A DNA stretch of 60,669 bases from an uncultured Pseudomonadales bacterium (lineage in GTDB: Bacteria; Pseudomonadota; Gammaproteobacteria; Pseudomonadales; UBA7434), in assembly GCA_943788835.1 (NCBI GenBank), contig CALSRU010000007.1, positions 1-60,669 of the forward strand. The letters are read 5' to 3'. Shown here one piece after another: positions 30,334-39,824 of this stretch (the stretch's first letter is position 1; each line of letters opens with the position of its first letter). The translations under genes and the position numbers were made by a program. The notes under the pieces are model-generated. The model made no database searches. It was not told where the DNA came from and saw nothing but the letters and a program-made list of their open reading frames with translations.

Positions 30334-30846
30334 ATGTCGCCTCGAAATATCTTTGCCATAACACTGATTATCGCTTCACTCGTTCTTCTCTATCCTGGTG
30401 TCACTCAACCGCTCTTACAAATCACGGTTAGTGCCAATATGCCGATTCTAGGCTCGCTACAGTTTTATAATGAAACGCAAAGTATCTATCAATCTATTGT
30501 CGCTTTATGGCAACACAATAACGTACTAGTGGCCGTTTTAATTTTGATATTTAGTATTGTAATACCGGTCCTCAAAGCATTACTACTTTGCATTGCGATG
30601 CTAATGCGCCATCAAAAAATCTCCGTCAACCTGCATCGTTTTATTAGCTTTATTAGCAAATGGTCGATGGCTGATGTATTTGTAGTTAGCGTTTTTATGG
30701 CCTTTTTAGCCACGCAATCCAATGATTTTATAGAGGCCGTTATCCATCCCGGCTTTTATTATTTTTTATCTTATTGTGTTGTTTCAATTATGGCCACACA
30801 ACTATTGCATTTCCCTACCGCGCAAACACAGCACGAGGAACGCTAA
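30334..30846 (+). CDS. PqiA-type integral membrane protein
   Basis: 170 residues from the ATG at 30334. An upstream ATG at 30220 adds 38 hydrophilic residues and overlaps ung, so I reject it. About four hydrophobic segments are visible. The diagnostic block SKWSMADVFVVSVFMAFLA matches the PqiA family, whose members work with MCE-domain proteins in lipid trafficking between membranes. No MCE partner gene is adjacent. At 170 residues it is a single PqiA repeat, not the doubled form. Confidence 0.85.
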   Translation: MSPRNIFAITLIIASLVLLYPGVTQPLLQITVSANMPILGSLQFYNETQSIYQSIVALWQHNNVLVAVLILIFSIVIPVLKALLLCIAMLMRHQKISVNLHRFISFISKWSMADVFVVSVFMAFLATQSNDFIEAVIHPGFYYFLSYCVVSIMATQLLHFPTAQTQHEER

Positions 30847-30977
30847 GAAAAGTTAAGCAACAAAAAAATAGCAGGTAGCAAATAAAAGCCAACGTAAAAC
30901 CGGCTCAAAAAAACGACGTGATGCAAAAGAATAAGAGCACCCAACACTATGCATTGGGCCGCGCATCCCACGTACTG

Positions 30978-31814
30978 CTACAGGCGTGCATCGCACCACC
31001 GCAGAACATCGTCTAGCACTTGATTCTGTTCAGGCTCATTAAAAATTTCATGAAAAAGGCCCGGATAAATCTTTAACAACTTTTCAGTCGAGCCAACATG
31101 ATCATACAAAAATTTCGAACCGCTCGGCGCTGTTAACTGGTCTGCACTTCCATGGAGAAGTAACAGAGGGATTGTTATGTCATGCGCTTGATCCTGAGCC
31201 CGCTGCATGGCAGAAAACATCTCAACTAATTGTCTGGCCGATAGCTTACCGCTATAAACCAGCGGATCTTTGCGATAGGTCTCTACCACCAATGGGTCAC
31301 GACTAACCAAGCTGGCATCTAACTGCAGCACACCCAGGCGAGGCCACCATCGAGAGAGCAAACGAATAATAAATATTTGCCATGCCGGTGGTGCCACATC
31401 GCTTTGAATCGCGGGGCCGGAAAGAACACACGCAATATATTTTTCCTGAAAATCCAACAATGCATTAGCCGCAATCAAACCACCCATAGAGTGACCCAAT
31501 AAAATACACGGTAGCTGGGGATACTCAGCATGCACTTGCAATCGCAATGTCTCTAAATTCTGAATATAGTGATCAAAGCTTTCAACAAAACCAGGCGTAC
31601 CGTCGGACATACCATGCCCAATATGGTCTAACGCAACGACCATATAATCTCGCTCAACAAAATATTGAGCAACATGCACATAACGCCCACTATGCTCAGC
31701 GGCCCCATGAGCAACAAACACAATAGCTTTTGGCGCAGTATCAGGTCGCCATGTTTGGAAAAAAACATTACCCCCGTCAACTCCCCTAAAGTGGTCCTGC
31801 GTTGTTTTCATCAA
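30978..31814 (-). CDS. Alpha/beta hydrolase, monoacylglycerol lipase-like
   Basis: 278 residues. The serine nucleophile lies in GHSMGG, the oxyanion region is VAHGAAEHSGRY, and the late acid and histidine are in LLHGSADQLTAP and YPGLFHEIFNEPE. The layout matches lysophospholipase/monoglyceride lipases (hydrolase_4). Its start overlaps the gpsA stop by 4 nt (ATGA), so it is the last gene of a glycerolipid operon. That context favours a lysophospholipid or acylglycerol substrate. Confidence 0.9.
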   Translation of the reverse strand: MMKTTQDHFRGVDGGNVFFQTWRPDTAPKAIVFVAHGAAEHSGRYVHVAQYFVERDYMVVALDHIGHGMSDGTPGFVESFDHYIQNLETLRLQVHAEYPQLPCILLGHSMGGLIAANALLDFQEKYIACVLSGPAIQSDVAPPAWQIFIIRLLSRWWPRLGVLQLDASLVSRDPLVVETYRKDPLVYSGKLSARQLVEMFSAMQRAQDQAHDITIPLLLLHGSADQLTAPSGSKFLYDHVGSTEKLLKIYPGLFHEIFNEPEQNQVLDDVLRWCDARL

Positions 31815-32812
31815 CCTGGCTCCGACTCTGCACCCGGTGCCACACGCAATAAACCGCGATACGCTTGCCGCGCTGTACCCCCTTCATAAACCACCCGATA
31901 AACATCGCGAGCAATAGGCATTTCAATTTGGTATTTATCGGCTAATGCAATGACTGCCGGAGCACTTTTCACTCCCTCAGCGACCATGACCATTTGCTCA
32001 ATAATTTCTTCTATATTTCGGCCTTTACCCAATTCAACGCCGACATGACGGTTACGGCTTTGCGAACTCGTACAGGTAGCAATCATGTCGCCCATACCCG
32101 CAAGTCCTGCAAAAGTTTCGGCCTGGCCGCCCATCGCCACGCCTAATCGCGTAACTTCAGCCAGCCCCCGAGTAATCAACGCTGAGCGAGTGTTGTCGCC
32201 TGCCCCTTGGCCGTCGCCCATGCCCACAGCAATCGCGATAATATTTTTTAGCACGCCGCCCAGCTCACAGCCTATGACGTCATCATTAGTGTAAACACGG
32301 AACAAACCGCTGCGAAATACCGCCTGTAACTGATGAGCAATAGCCTCATCGTCCATGGCAATAACACTGGCCGCCGCCTGTCCTGCCATGATTTCGCGAG
32401 CAAGATTAGGGCCTGTTAATACGCCTGCAGGATAGCCGGGGAAAACCTCATTAATGATTTCAGTCATGCGCATACCCGTATTGTGCTCTAACCCTTTGGT
32501 CAAACTCACAAATGGAATAGCAGCGGGTAGGAAAGGCTTTATCGATTCCAAAACCTCTCTAAATACATGTGAAGGCACCCCCATAATGATGACATCAGCA
32601 TCTTCAACGGCGGCTTTAATGTCGGTCGTGGCTTTTAATCGGACATGCAACTTGGCCCCTGGCAAATATTTTTCATTAGTGTGCTGCTCATTAATTTCTG
32701 TAACCGTTACTTCATCGCGCGCCCACAACATCACTTCGACATTTCTTGAAACCAACGAAGCTACCGTGGTACCCCATGAGCCACCCCCCAATAAAGCCAC
32801 TTTTAGATTCAT
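31811..32812 (-). CDS. gpsA: NAD(P)-dependent glycerol-3-phosphate dehydrogenase
   Basis: Makes sn-glycerol-3-phosphate from dihydroxyacetone phosphate for phospholipid synthesis; 333 residues. I start at the ATG at 32812, which follows GGAGAAAAC and opens directly into the NAD-binding motif VALLGGGSWGTTVA. The longer frame to 32872 would add 20 unrelated residues that overlap plsB. Catalytic and substrate motifs are present, including GELGGVLKNIIAIAVGMGDG-type sequence (here GCELGGVLKN) and TSSQSRNRHVG. It lies 14 nt after plsB and overlaps the lipase gene, which fits one operon feeding its product to PlsB. Confidence 0.97.
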   Translation of the reverse strand: MNLKVALLGGGSWGTTVASLVSRNVEVMLWARDEVTVTEINEQHTNEKYLPGAKLHVRLKATTDIKAAVEDADVIIMGVPSHVFREVLESIKPFLPAAIPFVSLTKGLEHNTGMRMTEIINEVFPGYPAGVLTGPNLAREIMAGQAAASVIAMDDEAIAHQLQAVFRSGLFRVYTNDDVIGCELGGVLKNIIAIAVGMGDGQGAGDNTRSALITRGLAEVTRLGVAMGGQAETFAGLAGMGDMIATCTSSQSRNRHVGVELGKGRNIEEIIEQMVMVAEGVKSAPAVIALADKYQIEMPIARDVYRVVYEGGTARQAYRGLLRVAPGAESEPG

Positions 32813-32826
32813 AGTTTTCTCCAAAG

Positions 32827-35163
32827 TTAGCGCAGCAACGCGGTCGAGCGAATAGTATCGATGCGACGACAAAGCTCACGAAAATTCTGACTCATCTCAA
32901 TACGTCTCTGCGCTAGATTTTGCTGGTTCTCGACGGGCAAATCGGTAGCGACGCCATCATCAGTACCACCCGCTAAATTCAAATTGCTCATTAGCTTGTA
33001 ACCATTTTCAAACATTAACTTGCCTATCGACGCCTCACTCGTAATGCGCTGCTGCAAATAAGCTTGCCGAGCATAAGCCAGTGCTTGTTTAACGCAGTCT
33101 TTTTCATCCGCCAGTGGTTCGTCTCCCACTCTAGCCAGCACATCGGTAACCACCCTATAGGCCTCGACGTAAGGCAACAAAGTAGCATGGGCTACCAGCG
33201 GACGGCACTTGAGCAATAGCTTTTGAGCTGCAAAGCCGCTCTCTTCTAGTTGAGTGATCCAATCAGGGCTATAGCGACTAAGCTCCTCGTCGACTTGCTT
33301 TCTAAACTCATCAATGGGCGCATAGAAAAACTCAAACTTAAATAGATCCCGCAGTCGCTCAGCTTCCTGCCAAAAACCGTCCAACCCTTTACCCGGCTCG
33401 TTAGCCACACAAAGCATGGCTAATTCGATTATTGCCTTGTTAACGAAATGATGGATAACCGTATTACGATAATAACCGGCGGCAGCATGTTGCTGCGCTG
33501 CAATGGTAAACACTACTTCAGGCCCGCCTTCGTAGCGAGTAACTAAGCCTTTATTAACCAGCGCATCAATAAGCCCCTCATAGGCATCATGATTGTCCGG
33601 ATCAAAAGTTGACGACATAGGAATCGAACGTGTTCTTGCCCAATCGGCCAAATCTTGCAATTCGCGACTCAACTCCTCTCGCGTTAACGCACGTGGTGCC
33701 GCACCTAATAAAATCATTGCTACTAGCGAGGGCAAGGTCAGGGGCGTAACCTTATTAACCTCAACGCCCACTTGAAAGGCAAGCTTCTGTAACGCCAGCG
33801 TATCGTCAGATGATGGCGCATTTTTAATAACCACAGGTTCACCAAAATTAACATAAATGCGACCCATAGGCTGACGTAAACCCCGCATGTAGTTAATAAA
33901 CCAACGTAGGCTTTCCGGTTGTTTTATCCCACCGGCTTGCTCACTGGTATAGTCATCAACGTCGCCAATCAGATCATAATTAATGCTGATTGGTACAAAA
34001 TGTAAATCTCGGGTATCACTGGCATGCGCAGCTTCAATCACATACTTAAATAAACCATAGCGCGGGGGCATTAATTTACCCACACGAGAGCGAGTGCCTT
34101 CAAAAGCCCACGTCAGCGGAAAACGTTTTTCTAATAAATAGCCCAGGTACTGACGCAAAATCATTTTGTATAACGGGTTATCTTGAAAGCTACGCCGAAT
34201 AAATATGGCTCCGGCACGCTTGGCAGCAAAACCCAAGCCAGCAAAGGCCATATTCACTCCACCGAGTATGTGTGGCGCAGGAAAATCATTTTCATAAAAC
34301 AGTGAGTACACTGAAAACCCATCAACATGGGTTTTATGCGTCCAAAGAAGTGCTGTAGGGTATTCGCGCACTATTTTTCGCACCCGCTCCAGACCAGCCT
34401 GATCTACCACCATCTCTGATTCATAGCCCAAAGACATCAACCGGCGATTGAAGTTGGCCATGACGTCGATCCAAAAGGATTTAGGTATGGCAATAAGCTC
34501 TTGTTTAATTTCTTTAGCTTCACTTTGCAACGAATCTATCGAGCGGCCCGTGTCAACCGTGAGTTGTTGCAGGGCGCTTTTAAAACGCGGGCGATGACTC
34601 AAATGCATCGCCACTCGTCGTGGCACTCTGTACCGATTACCACGCAAACGCCGCTCGGCTAAATCGAGCGCCAGCCCTGCCTGCCCTGCGACAAAATCTG
34701 GAAAATCATCAAAATTGAAAGACTCACCTCGGCGCTGCTGAATACGCTCACTCAATTCGCCAATCGTGGCGGAATCGGCGACTAAAATTTTCACCCTCTC
34801 ATGATGATCTTTTAATGCGCGGCGAGCTCGCACCGGCCCAGGCCTGCGAGGGTTGCCAAATAACAAATCGCGAAAGCGCGGCGTGCTATTTTTTTCATGT
34901 AGTGAGCGCAGCCAAGCCACGCGCAGAGGCACCACAGGTGTATCGTCACCAATGCGTAAAGCACTGGCTAGAGATTCACTGGGAATATTTTCTTGATTAC
35001 GTGAAATCGGCAGAGTTACGCAGTGCAACTCACCAGGGTAGCCCGATTTTTTATATTGCTGCGCCACAAATTCCTGCAACAGCTCTTCTTCTACCTCGTG
35101 AGCCGCATCAAGTAGCAGCAAGATATTGGCATTCTCACCAGCAGGCCAAATAATTTCACTCAC
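32827..35163 (-). CDS. plsB: Glycerol-3-phosphate acyltransferase
   Basis: Adds the first acyl chain to glycerol-3-phosphate; 778 residues. The acyltransferase centre is the H-x4-D motif in WTHKTHVDGFS at about residue 275. GAIFIRRSF, the AFEGTRSR block and the HFVPISINYD strand follow. An N-terminal domain of about 250 residues and a long helical C-terminal domain complete it. The THKTHVDG motif looks closer to the actinobacterial PlsB2 style than to the E. coli HRSHMDY form, though I judge this by eye. It lies directly upstream of gpsA and 79 nt downstream of a HAD-PlsC fusion. Confidence 0.92.
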   Translation of the reverse strand: MSEIIWPAGENANILLLLDAAHEVEEELLQEFVAQQYKKSGYPGELHCVTLPISRNQENIPSESLASALRIGDDTPVVPLRVAWLRSLHEKNSTPRFRDLLFGNPRRPGPVRARRALKDHHERVKILVADSATIGELSERIQQRRGESFNFDDFPDFVAGQAGLALDLAERRLRGNRYRVPRRVAMHLSHRPRFKSALQQLTVDTGRSIDSLQSEAKEIKQELIAIPKSFWIDVMANFNRRLMSLGYESEMVVDQAGLERVRKIVREYPTALLWTHKTHVDGFSVYSLFYENDFPAPHILGGVNMAFAGLGFAAKRAGAIFIRRSFQDNPLYKMILRQYLGYLLEKRFPLTWAFEGTRSRVGKLMPPRYGLFKYVIEAAHASDTRDLHFVPISINYDLIGDVDDYTSEQAGGIKQPESLRWFINYMRGLRQPMGRIYVNFGEPVVIKNAPSSDDTLALQKLAFQVGVEVNKVTPLTLPSLVAMILLGAAPRALTREELSRELQDLADWARTRSIPMSSTFDPDNHDAYEGLIDALVNKGLVTRYEGGPEVVFTIAAQQHAAAGYYRNTVIHHFVNKAIIELAMLCVANEPGKGLDGFWQEAERLRDLFKFEFFYAPIDEFRKQVDEELSRYSPDWITQLEESGFAAQKLLLKCRPLVAHATLLPYVEAYRVVTDVLARVGDEPLADEKDCVKQALAYARQAYLQQRITSEASIGKLMFENGYKLMSNLNLAGGTDDGVATDLPVENQQNLAQRRIEMSQNFRELCRRIDTIRSTALLR

Positions 35164-35242
35164 CTCATTGCGCTCCTGATAAAAATAAATATAGACAAAC
35201 CCAGCTAATAGAAGTTATCGGTGCCGGTGTCTCTACAACCAC

Positions 35243-36928
35243 TTACACAGCCTTTGTGGGCGCTGTTAAGCTTGCTATCTTTCCTTTTAACTCAGCTTTA
35301 TTTCTTATCGGCGGCTTCTTAGCAGACTTTGATTTGGTCTTCTTCACCTTCGCCGCTGCCTTTGCTGCTTTGGGCGCTTTAACATCGGTACTTGAGCCCT
35401 TGGAATCACTTGACCCTTTCTTTGTCTTTTTCTGTGTGCGCTTCCTCGCTTTGGGCTCAGCCACAGCAACCTTTTCATGCTGATCAATCGGGGCTATTTG
35501 CTCGGCCTGCCCCATGACCTCTTGAAACATTGCACGTACCTGCGCGACATGTTGATCTATCGTTTCGGCGCGCCAGTCACTGGTATCGACCGGTGGCAGC
35601 ACATCGACTTCTACCGTCGCCGGATGGAAGATAAAATCCCCTTTGGGTGCACTATCAAGTGCATTGTGAATGACCACCGGCACTATCGGCACACCGGCCT
35701 GAATAGCCAAGTGAAAAGCACCCTTCTTAAAAGGTGCTAATTGCGGCGTTGTTGTGCGCGTACCCTCTGGGGCAACCACCACTGACTTACCCTCGTTGCG
35801 AATAATATCAACGAGTGGCTGCATAGCCTCTATGGCACTGCCACTATTGGCACGATCAATAAGAACCGTGCCAGCAAATTCCATAACACGTCCAACGAGC
35901 GGGATATTACGTATCTCTTTTTTACCAATAGCAGCAATATCGCGCCTCAACAGACTGACCATAATCACCACATCAGCTTTACTCTGGTGATTAAAAATGA
36001 AAACCGCTGGACGCTGTGCCCATAAATTATGCTCACCATTGACCTTTAAATTCAAACCAATAAGCGCACTTGCCGTTTCGGCAAACAGTGCCGCCGAAAA
36101 ATTCTGTGCGCGCCTACGTGAACCCGTTAGCGCCCAAATAGGAAGACCTGCCACAAATGACGTTACGACAGAGCTCGTTGCCGCTACTGCACGCACCCAA
36201 TCGGTAACGCCAGCACGCCCCCGACTAGCAAAACGGCGGATGGGCCAGCCATTGCGTTCAGCAATACCAGTAAGTTTACGATTCGGGTTCAAGGCTCGCG
36301 GGTTGCCAACGCGTTCCAGCAATTCAAGGTCGTCATGACTATCCGAGTAAAAAAACGTTTGATCGAGATCAACACCATAGTCAACCGACAACTGCTCAGC
36401 GGCGGCCACTTTGCCTGGACCAAAGCAGGTAGGCCGCACAACTGAGCCGGTGAATTTACCGTCCACCACTTCTAGATGCGTACACAGGAGATTATCGATA
36501 CCCAGATTATCAGCCGCAGGGCGCACCTGATAAGGCAGTGCGGACGAAATAATGGCCACCGTGTGGCCTTTCCGCTTATGCGCTTCAATTAAGGCGCGAC
36601 TCTCGGGATAAATTAATCGAGCGATATATTTTTCATGGAGCTCTTGCGCAAACTCCATGTAGCTGGCCTCGGTCATACCGCGCAATAACTGAGAGGTCAC
36701 TACCATCATGGACGAAAAACCAATACTACCCAAACCAAAACTGGTCATGGCAGCCGCAAGCTCGGCGAATTCTTTAGCTGACACATCGCCGCGCTTAACC
36801 TGCTCGCGAATAAACGTCATAGCAGAATAGCCATAGATTATGGTGCCATCAAAATCAAAAAAGGCCCCAATATGTGGCCCCTCTTCACTGGCTTCAATTT
36901 CTGCTATTACATCTTTATGTAGGCTCAT
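35243..36928 (-). CDS. HAD phosphatase-PlsC acyltransferase fusion
   Basis: 561 residues in two enzymes plus a tail. The N-terminal HAD-IB domain (about 15-235) has the nucleophile motif FFDFDGT at D25/D27 and FFYSDSHDDLELL for magnesium. The C-terminal PlsC-type 1-acylglycerol-3-phosphate acyltransferase (about 290-470) has FNHQSKADV (H-x4-D) and PEGTR. A Lys/Ala/Ser-rich low-complexity tail of about 80 residues follows. The acyltransferase would add the second acyl chain to make phosphatidate. The HAD part may dephosphorylate a lipid or small phosphate. It is first in the leftward run to plsB and gpsA. Confidence 0.9.
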   Translation of the reverse strand: MSLHKDVIAEIEASEEGPHIGAFFDFDGTIIYGYSAMTFIREQVKRGDVSAKEFAELAAAMTSFGLGSIGFSSMMVVTSQLLRGMTEASYMEFAQELHEKYIARLIYPESRALIEAHKRKGHTVAIISSALPYQVRPAADNLGIDNLLCTHLEVVDGKFTGSVVRPTCFGPGKVAAAEQLSVDYGVDLDQTFFYSDSHDDLELLERVGNPRALNPNRKLTGIAERNGWPIRRFASRGRAGVTDWVRAVAATSSVVTSFVAGLPIWALTGSRRRAQNFSAALFAETASALIGLNLKVNGEHNLWAQRPAVFIFNHQSKADVVIMVSLLRRDIAAIGKKEIRNIPLVGRVMEFAGTVLIDRANSGSAIEAMQPLVDIIRNEGKSVVVAPEGTRTTTPQLAPFKKGAFHLAIQAGVPIVPVVIHNALDSAPKGDFIFHPATVEVDVLPPVDTSDWRAETIDQHVAQVRAMFQEVMGQAEQIAPIDQHEKVAVAEPKARKRTQKKTKKGSSDSKGSSTDVKAPKAAKAAAKVKKTKSKSAKKPPIRNKAELKGKIASLTAPTKAV

Positions 36929-37098
36929 TACCGCACACTCCCTAAGAGCTGCGAGTGTAACGCATTTGTCGTGTTAATTTGACGGTAATCACCGGAATAA
37001 TTCATCTCAATAGCGAGATGGAATAACTTTTAAACAGTTTAATAGCTAAACATTTACGGACTTAGACAATGGCCCTTTTTTGTTGGTATGAGAATTCG

Positions 37099-38541
37099 CT
37101 ATGTCTTTAAAGAACTGTTGGCTGCCAGTGCGCGCTGCCGAGTCACCTTAAGATCCAGTATTGGCTCGGGGTAATCTACCCCCAGCTCAATACCCGCGGC
37201 TGCTAGCATTTCAGGCTTTGCTTCCCACGGCTTATGCAAAAACTTGCCCTTCAATCCGGATAATTCGGGGCAGTACTGTTTAATGTAAACGCCTTCCGAG
37301 TCAAATTTTTCGCTTTGTAAAACAGGGTTAAAAATACGAAAAAAGGGTGCGGCGTCGGCACCGCAACCCGCCGACCACTGCCAACTTGCACTGTTACTAG
37401 CCAGGTCAGCATCAACCAAACAATCCCAAAACCAAGCCTCACCTTCGCGCCAACTAATGAGCTGATTTTTAACCAAGAAAGACGCCACTATCATGCGCAC
37501 ACGGTTGTGCATGTAACCGGTCTGCCACAATTCACGCATACCCGCATCGATAATCGGAAAACCGGTTTGACCCTTTTGCCATAGACCCAAAGCCTTCTTA
37601 TCATGCAGCCAAGGGAACGCTGCATATTTAGGATTAAAAGGCGCCTCGGGGATATGCGGCCAGTGGTAAAGGAGATAATAAGAAAACTCGCGCCATGCAA
37701 TTTCTCTTAGGTAATGAATTAAATCATCAGATCCAAACTGCGCCTCCTCCTGCTTGATGCGATGCCACACTTGATGTGGCGATATTTCGCCAAAATGAAG
37801 ATGCGGAGACAGTAATGAAGTGCAATTAGACGCTGGAAAATCACGGCCCACTTTGTATTGATGTAGACCGTTTTCAATAAAAGTTTCCAGCTTGCTAGCG
37901 GCTGCATCCTCGCCCACTTGCCACATTTTTTTGATGCCACTGTCCCAGGCAATAGTCGGTTTTAAATTGAGGGCCTCAAGGCTGCACTCACTACTAGTTA
38001 CTGGGCTTTGAGCAAAGCGAATATCTTTAATCGCGGGTAGAGGTTGCCGCGGATCTGGAGCATTCAAACACCCATTCTTGTAATAAGGTGTGTACACTTT
38101 ATAAGGCGTTTGATCGCCTTTCAAAATGGTCCATGGCTCCCATAATAGCGAACCGTTGTGGCTACTGGCTGATATGCCAAGCTCCTGCAGGGCGTTTTTT
38201 ATTTTTTTATCTCGCGCTATACGCCAAGGTTCATAACACCGACTCCAATGCACGCTTTGGGCTTTGGTTTCTTCTACCAACTTCAATAGAATATTGCTGG
38301 CATCGCCGCAGAAAACACGCAACTTTCCGCCCAGGGATTGGTTGAGATTATGCAACGACTGATGCAACCAAACTCGACTCGCACCCCCCATTTTCCAAGG
38401 GCCTGCATTAACATCGTCAAGAATATAAATCGGCAGAATATCCCCGTCACTTTGCGCCGCGTGTAAAGTCGGATTGTCATGAACACGCAAGTCTTGCCGA
38501 AACCAGACTATGGTGGTCGCGTTATTTTTAGCAGATGCCAT
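37099..38541 (-). CDS. phrB: Deoxyribodipyrimidine photolyase
   Basis: Light-driven repair of cyclobutane pyrimidine dimers; 480 residues from the ATG at 38541. A TTG 15 codons upstream is a poor alternative. The N-terminal antenna domain starts TTIVWFRQDLRVHDNPTL. The FAD-binding region has DAGMRELWQTGYMHNRVRM and the terminal block SWQWSAGCGADAAPFFRIFN with the electron-transfer tryptophan area. It is on the same strand as, and 75 nt downstream of, a DUF2878 gene. Both diverge from an RpoE/ChrR pair. In Rhodobacter the photolyase belongs to the RpoE-ChrR singlet-oxygen regulon, so co-regulation is likely. Confidence 0.95.
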   Translation of the reverse strand: MASAKNNATTIVWFRQDLRVHDNPTLHAAQSDGDILPIYILDDVNAGPWKMGGASRVWLHQSLHNLNQSLGGKLRVFCGDASNILLKLVEETKAQSVHWSRCYEPWRIARDKKIKNALQELGISASSHNGSLLWEPWTILKGDQTPYKVYTPYYKNGCLNAPDPRQPLPAIKDIRFAQSPVTSSECSLEALNLKPTIAWDSGIKKMWQVGEDAAASKLETFIENGLHQYKVGRDFPASNCTSLLSPHLHFGEISPHQVWHRIKQEEAQFGSDDLIHYLREIAWREFSYYLLYHWPHIPEAPFNPKYAAFPWLHDKKALGLWQKGQTGFPIIDAGMRELWQTGYMHNRVRMIVASFLVKNQLISWREGEAWFWDCLVDADLASNSASWQWSAGCGADAAPFFRIFNPVLQSEKFDSEGVYIKQYCPELSGLKGKFLHKPWEAKPEMLAAAGIELGVDYPEPILDLKVTRQRALAANSSLKT

Positions 38542-38616
38542 TTTTTGCCAACCTTTAATACTGTGAATTGCGAGACTGCCCACCAAGCGATGAGCGCACG
38601 CTTAGCTTTTGCTTGC

Positions 38617-39132
38617 TTAGATTGATTCGTTGAAACGCTCGGCAGCGCGCTGTGCCAGCCACAAACACATGGGAAAAGCCACTGCCCAAGCAAAAGCGAT
38701 GAAGCCCAACGACCAAGCCCGAGGTTCAGCCAAGCTCACATCCGTCAAGCGAATACCGGCATAATAGCTAAATGGAGCCGCAAGGGCACCCAATAACACG
38801 GCTAAGTAGAGATGGCTGTGCAACCAGCGCAGCGAATGATTGAGCAAAGTAGAAAACACAATCCAAAGGCAAATCAACCACACTGGCGGTATTACCAAAT
38901 CGTTGGGCAACACGATGACACCGGATCGGATTAACATCGAATCGACAAAAAAGCCCAACACGACCACCTGCACAACCAGCAAAATCTCGCGCCAATCATC
39001 AGCGATAAAACGAAGATGTAACATAACTACCGTCAGAGCTGTCGCTATGGCAATCTCATTGCCGCCTAACACGCAGCAAAGCCATGCACCATTGAACATA
39101 GCCACATTGGTCAAACTCTTCGATTTACTCAT
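38617..39132 (-). CDS. DUF2878 family membrane protein
   Basis: 171 residues with about five hydrophobic segments and a conserved-looking start (FNGAWLCCVLGG). I recognise the DUF2878 layout, which often travels with photolyase and ChrR-type regulons in gammaproteobacteria. The function is unknown. It is upstream of phrB in the same direction and probably shares its transcript. Confidence 0.75.
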   Translation of the reverse strand: MSKSKSLTNVAMFNGAWLCCVLGGNEIAIATALTVVMLHLRFIADDWREILLVVQVVVLGFFVDSMLIRSGVIVLPNDLVIPPVWLICLWIVFSTLLNHSLRWLHSHLYLAVLLGALAAPFSYYAGIRLTDVSLAEPRAWSLGFIAFAWAVAFPMCLWLAQRAAERFNESI

Positions 39133-39480
39133 ACAGCCACACTACGTTGCTTCACATTCGTCGGTTCAGATTCTGAGGCTCACAATCATTTGCTGGCAGC
39201 CGCCCCATGACCCTGTAGTCAATGCTAGACATGAGCTGACTCCGTTGACGTGTTGAAAGCGTATCGGAAGAATTTTAGCTGTAAGCAAATATTTTGGCAC
39301 TACACTCGCGAGTATCTAAGTTAGCCAATTGCCCCGCCGCCCCGCCGTCACCAACTGGCCAATAGCCAAGCTTTACATAGGTACTACATAGGTACCACAT
39401 AGCTTCTATATAGGAATACATAGGTGCCTCGTGGGTAATGCATGGGCAATACAGGGATACTACACAGGGGAACTAGAACA

Positions 39481-39540
39481 ATGCTACGGCCAATCATAGA
39501 GTGCTACGGCCAATAATAGAGTGCTACAGCCAATAAAAAC
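39481..39540. repeat. Three 20-bp tandem repeats
   Basis: Unit GTGCTACGGCCAATAATAGA, near-perfect, at about 39481, 39501 and 39521. Upstream (about 39375-39440) there are looser ACATAGGTACC-type repeats. Location: about 50 nt before the candidate RpoE-type promoter. Confidence 0.8.
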
Positions 39541-39589
39541 TGCACTATCAACGAGATACGCACCCAGGAAAATCACCCGTTTGGCACGA

Positions 39590-39618
39590 TGATCTTATCT
39601 CACAATTAAGGCGTATAA
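39590..39618 (+). promoter_or_regulatory. Candidate RpoE/ChrR-type ECF promoter
   Basis: TGATCT at 39590-39595 and CGTATAAG at 39612-39619 are separated by 16 nt. This resembles TGATC...TATAAG elements of RpoE-ChrR regulons and suits autoregulation of the sigma gene. The resulting leader would be about 200 nt. Confidence 0.55.
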
Positions 39619-39824
39619 GCCTCTATATTAGTAACTCGCAGCTCAACCACGACCACCCGGTGTCAAAGAGCGCTCCTACACGAAGAACAGTTATGCTAAA
39701 ATCTATTGAAAATCAGACGGTTAGTTCGGGCAACACGAACGGCCCGAATAGGTCACCCCGCGGTCAAAGCGCCGCGTCCATGCACGGTGCAGAGGTTGAA
39801 AGCCTCTGCAAGAAAAGGAGTAGC

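Larger units (their letters stand above)
39133..39824. other. Regulatory region between DUF2878/phrB and the rpoE-type gene
   Basis: 692 nt in which both divergent units must start. It holds the 20-bp tandem repeats and the RpoE-type promoter listed separately. A perfect 7-bp stem (GCAGAGG...CCTCTGC, 39789-39809) lies just before the ribosome site of the sigma gene. I found no matching RpoE-type promoter facing phrB. Confidence 0.5.

Noticed and set aside
39660-39824. N-terminal extension of the RpoE-type gene from a GTG
   Set aside because: The ATG at 39825 has a perfect AAAAGGAG site, and the extra 55 residues are unlike sigma factors.
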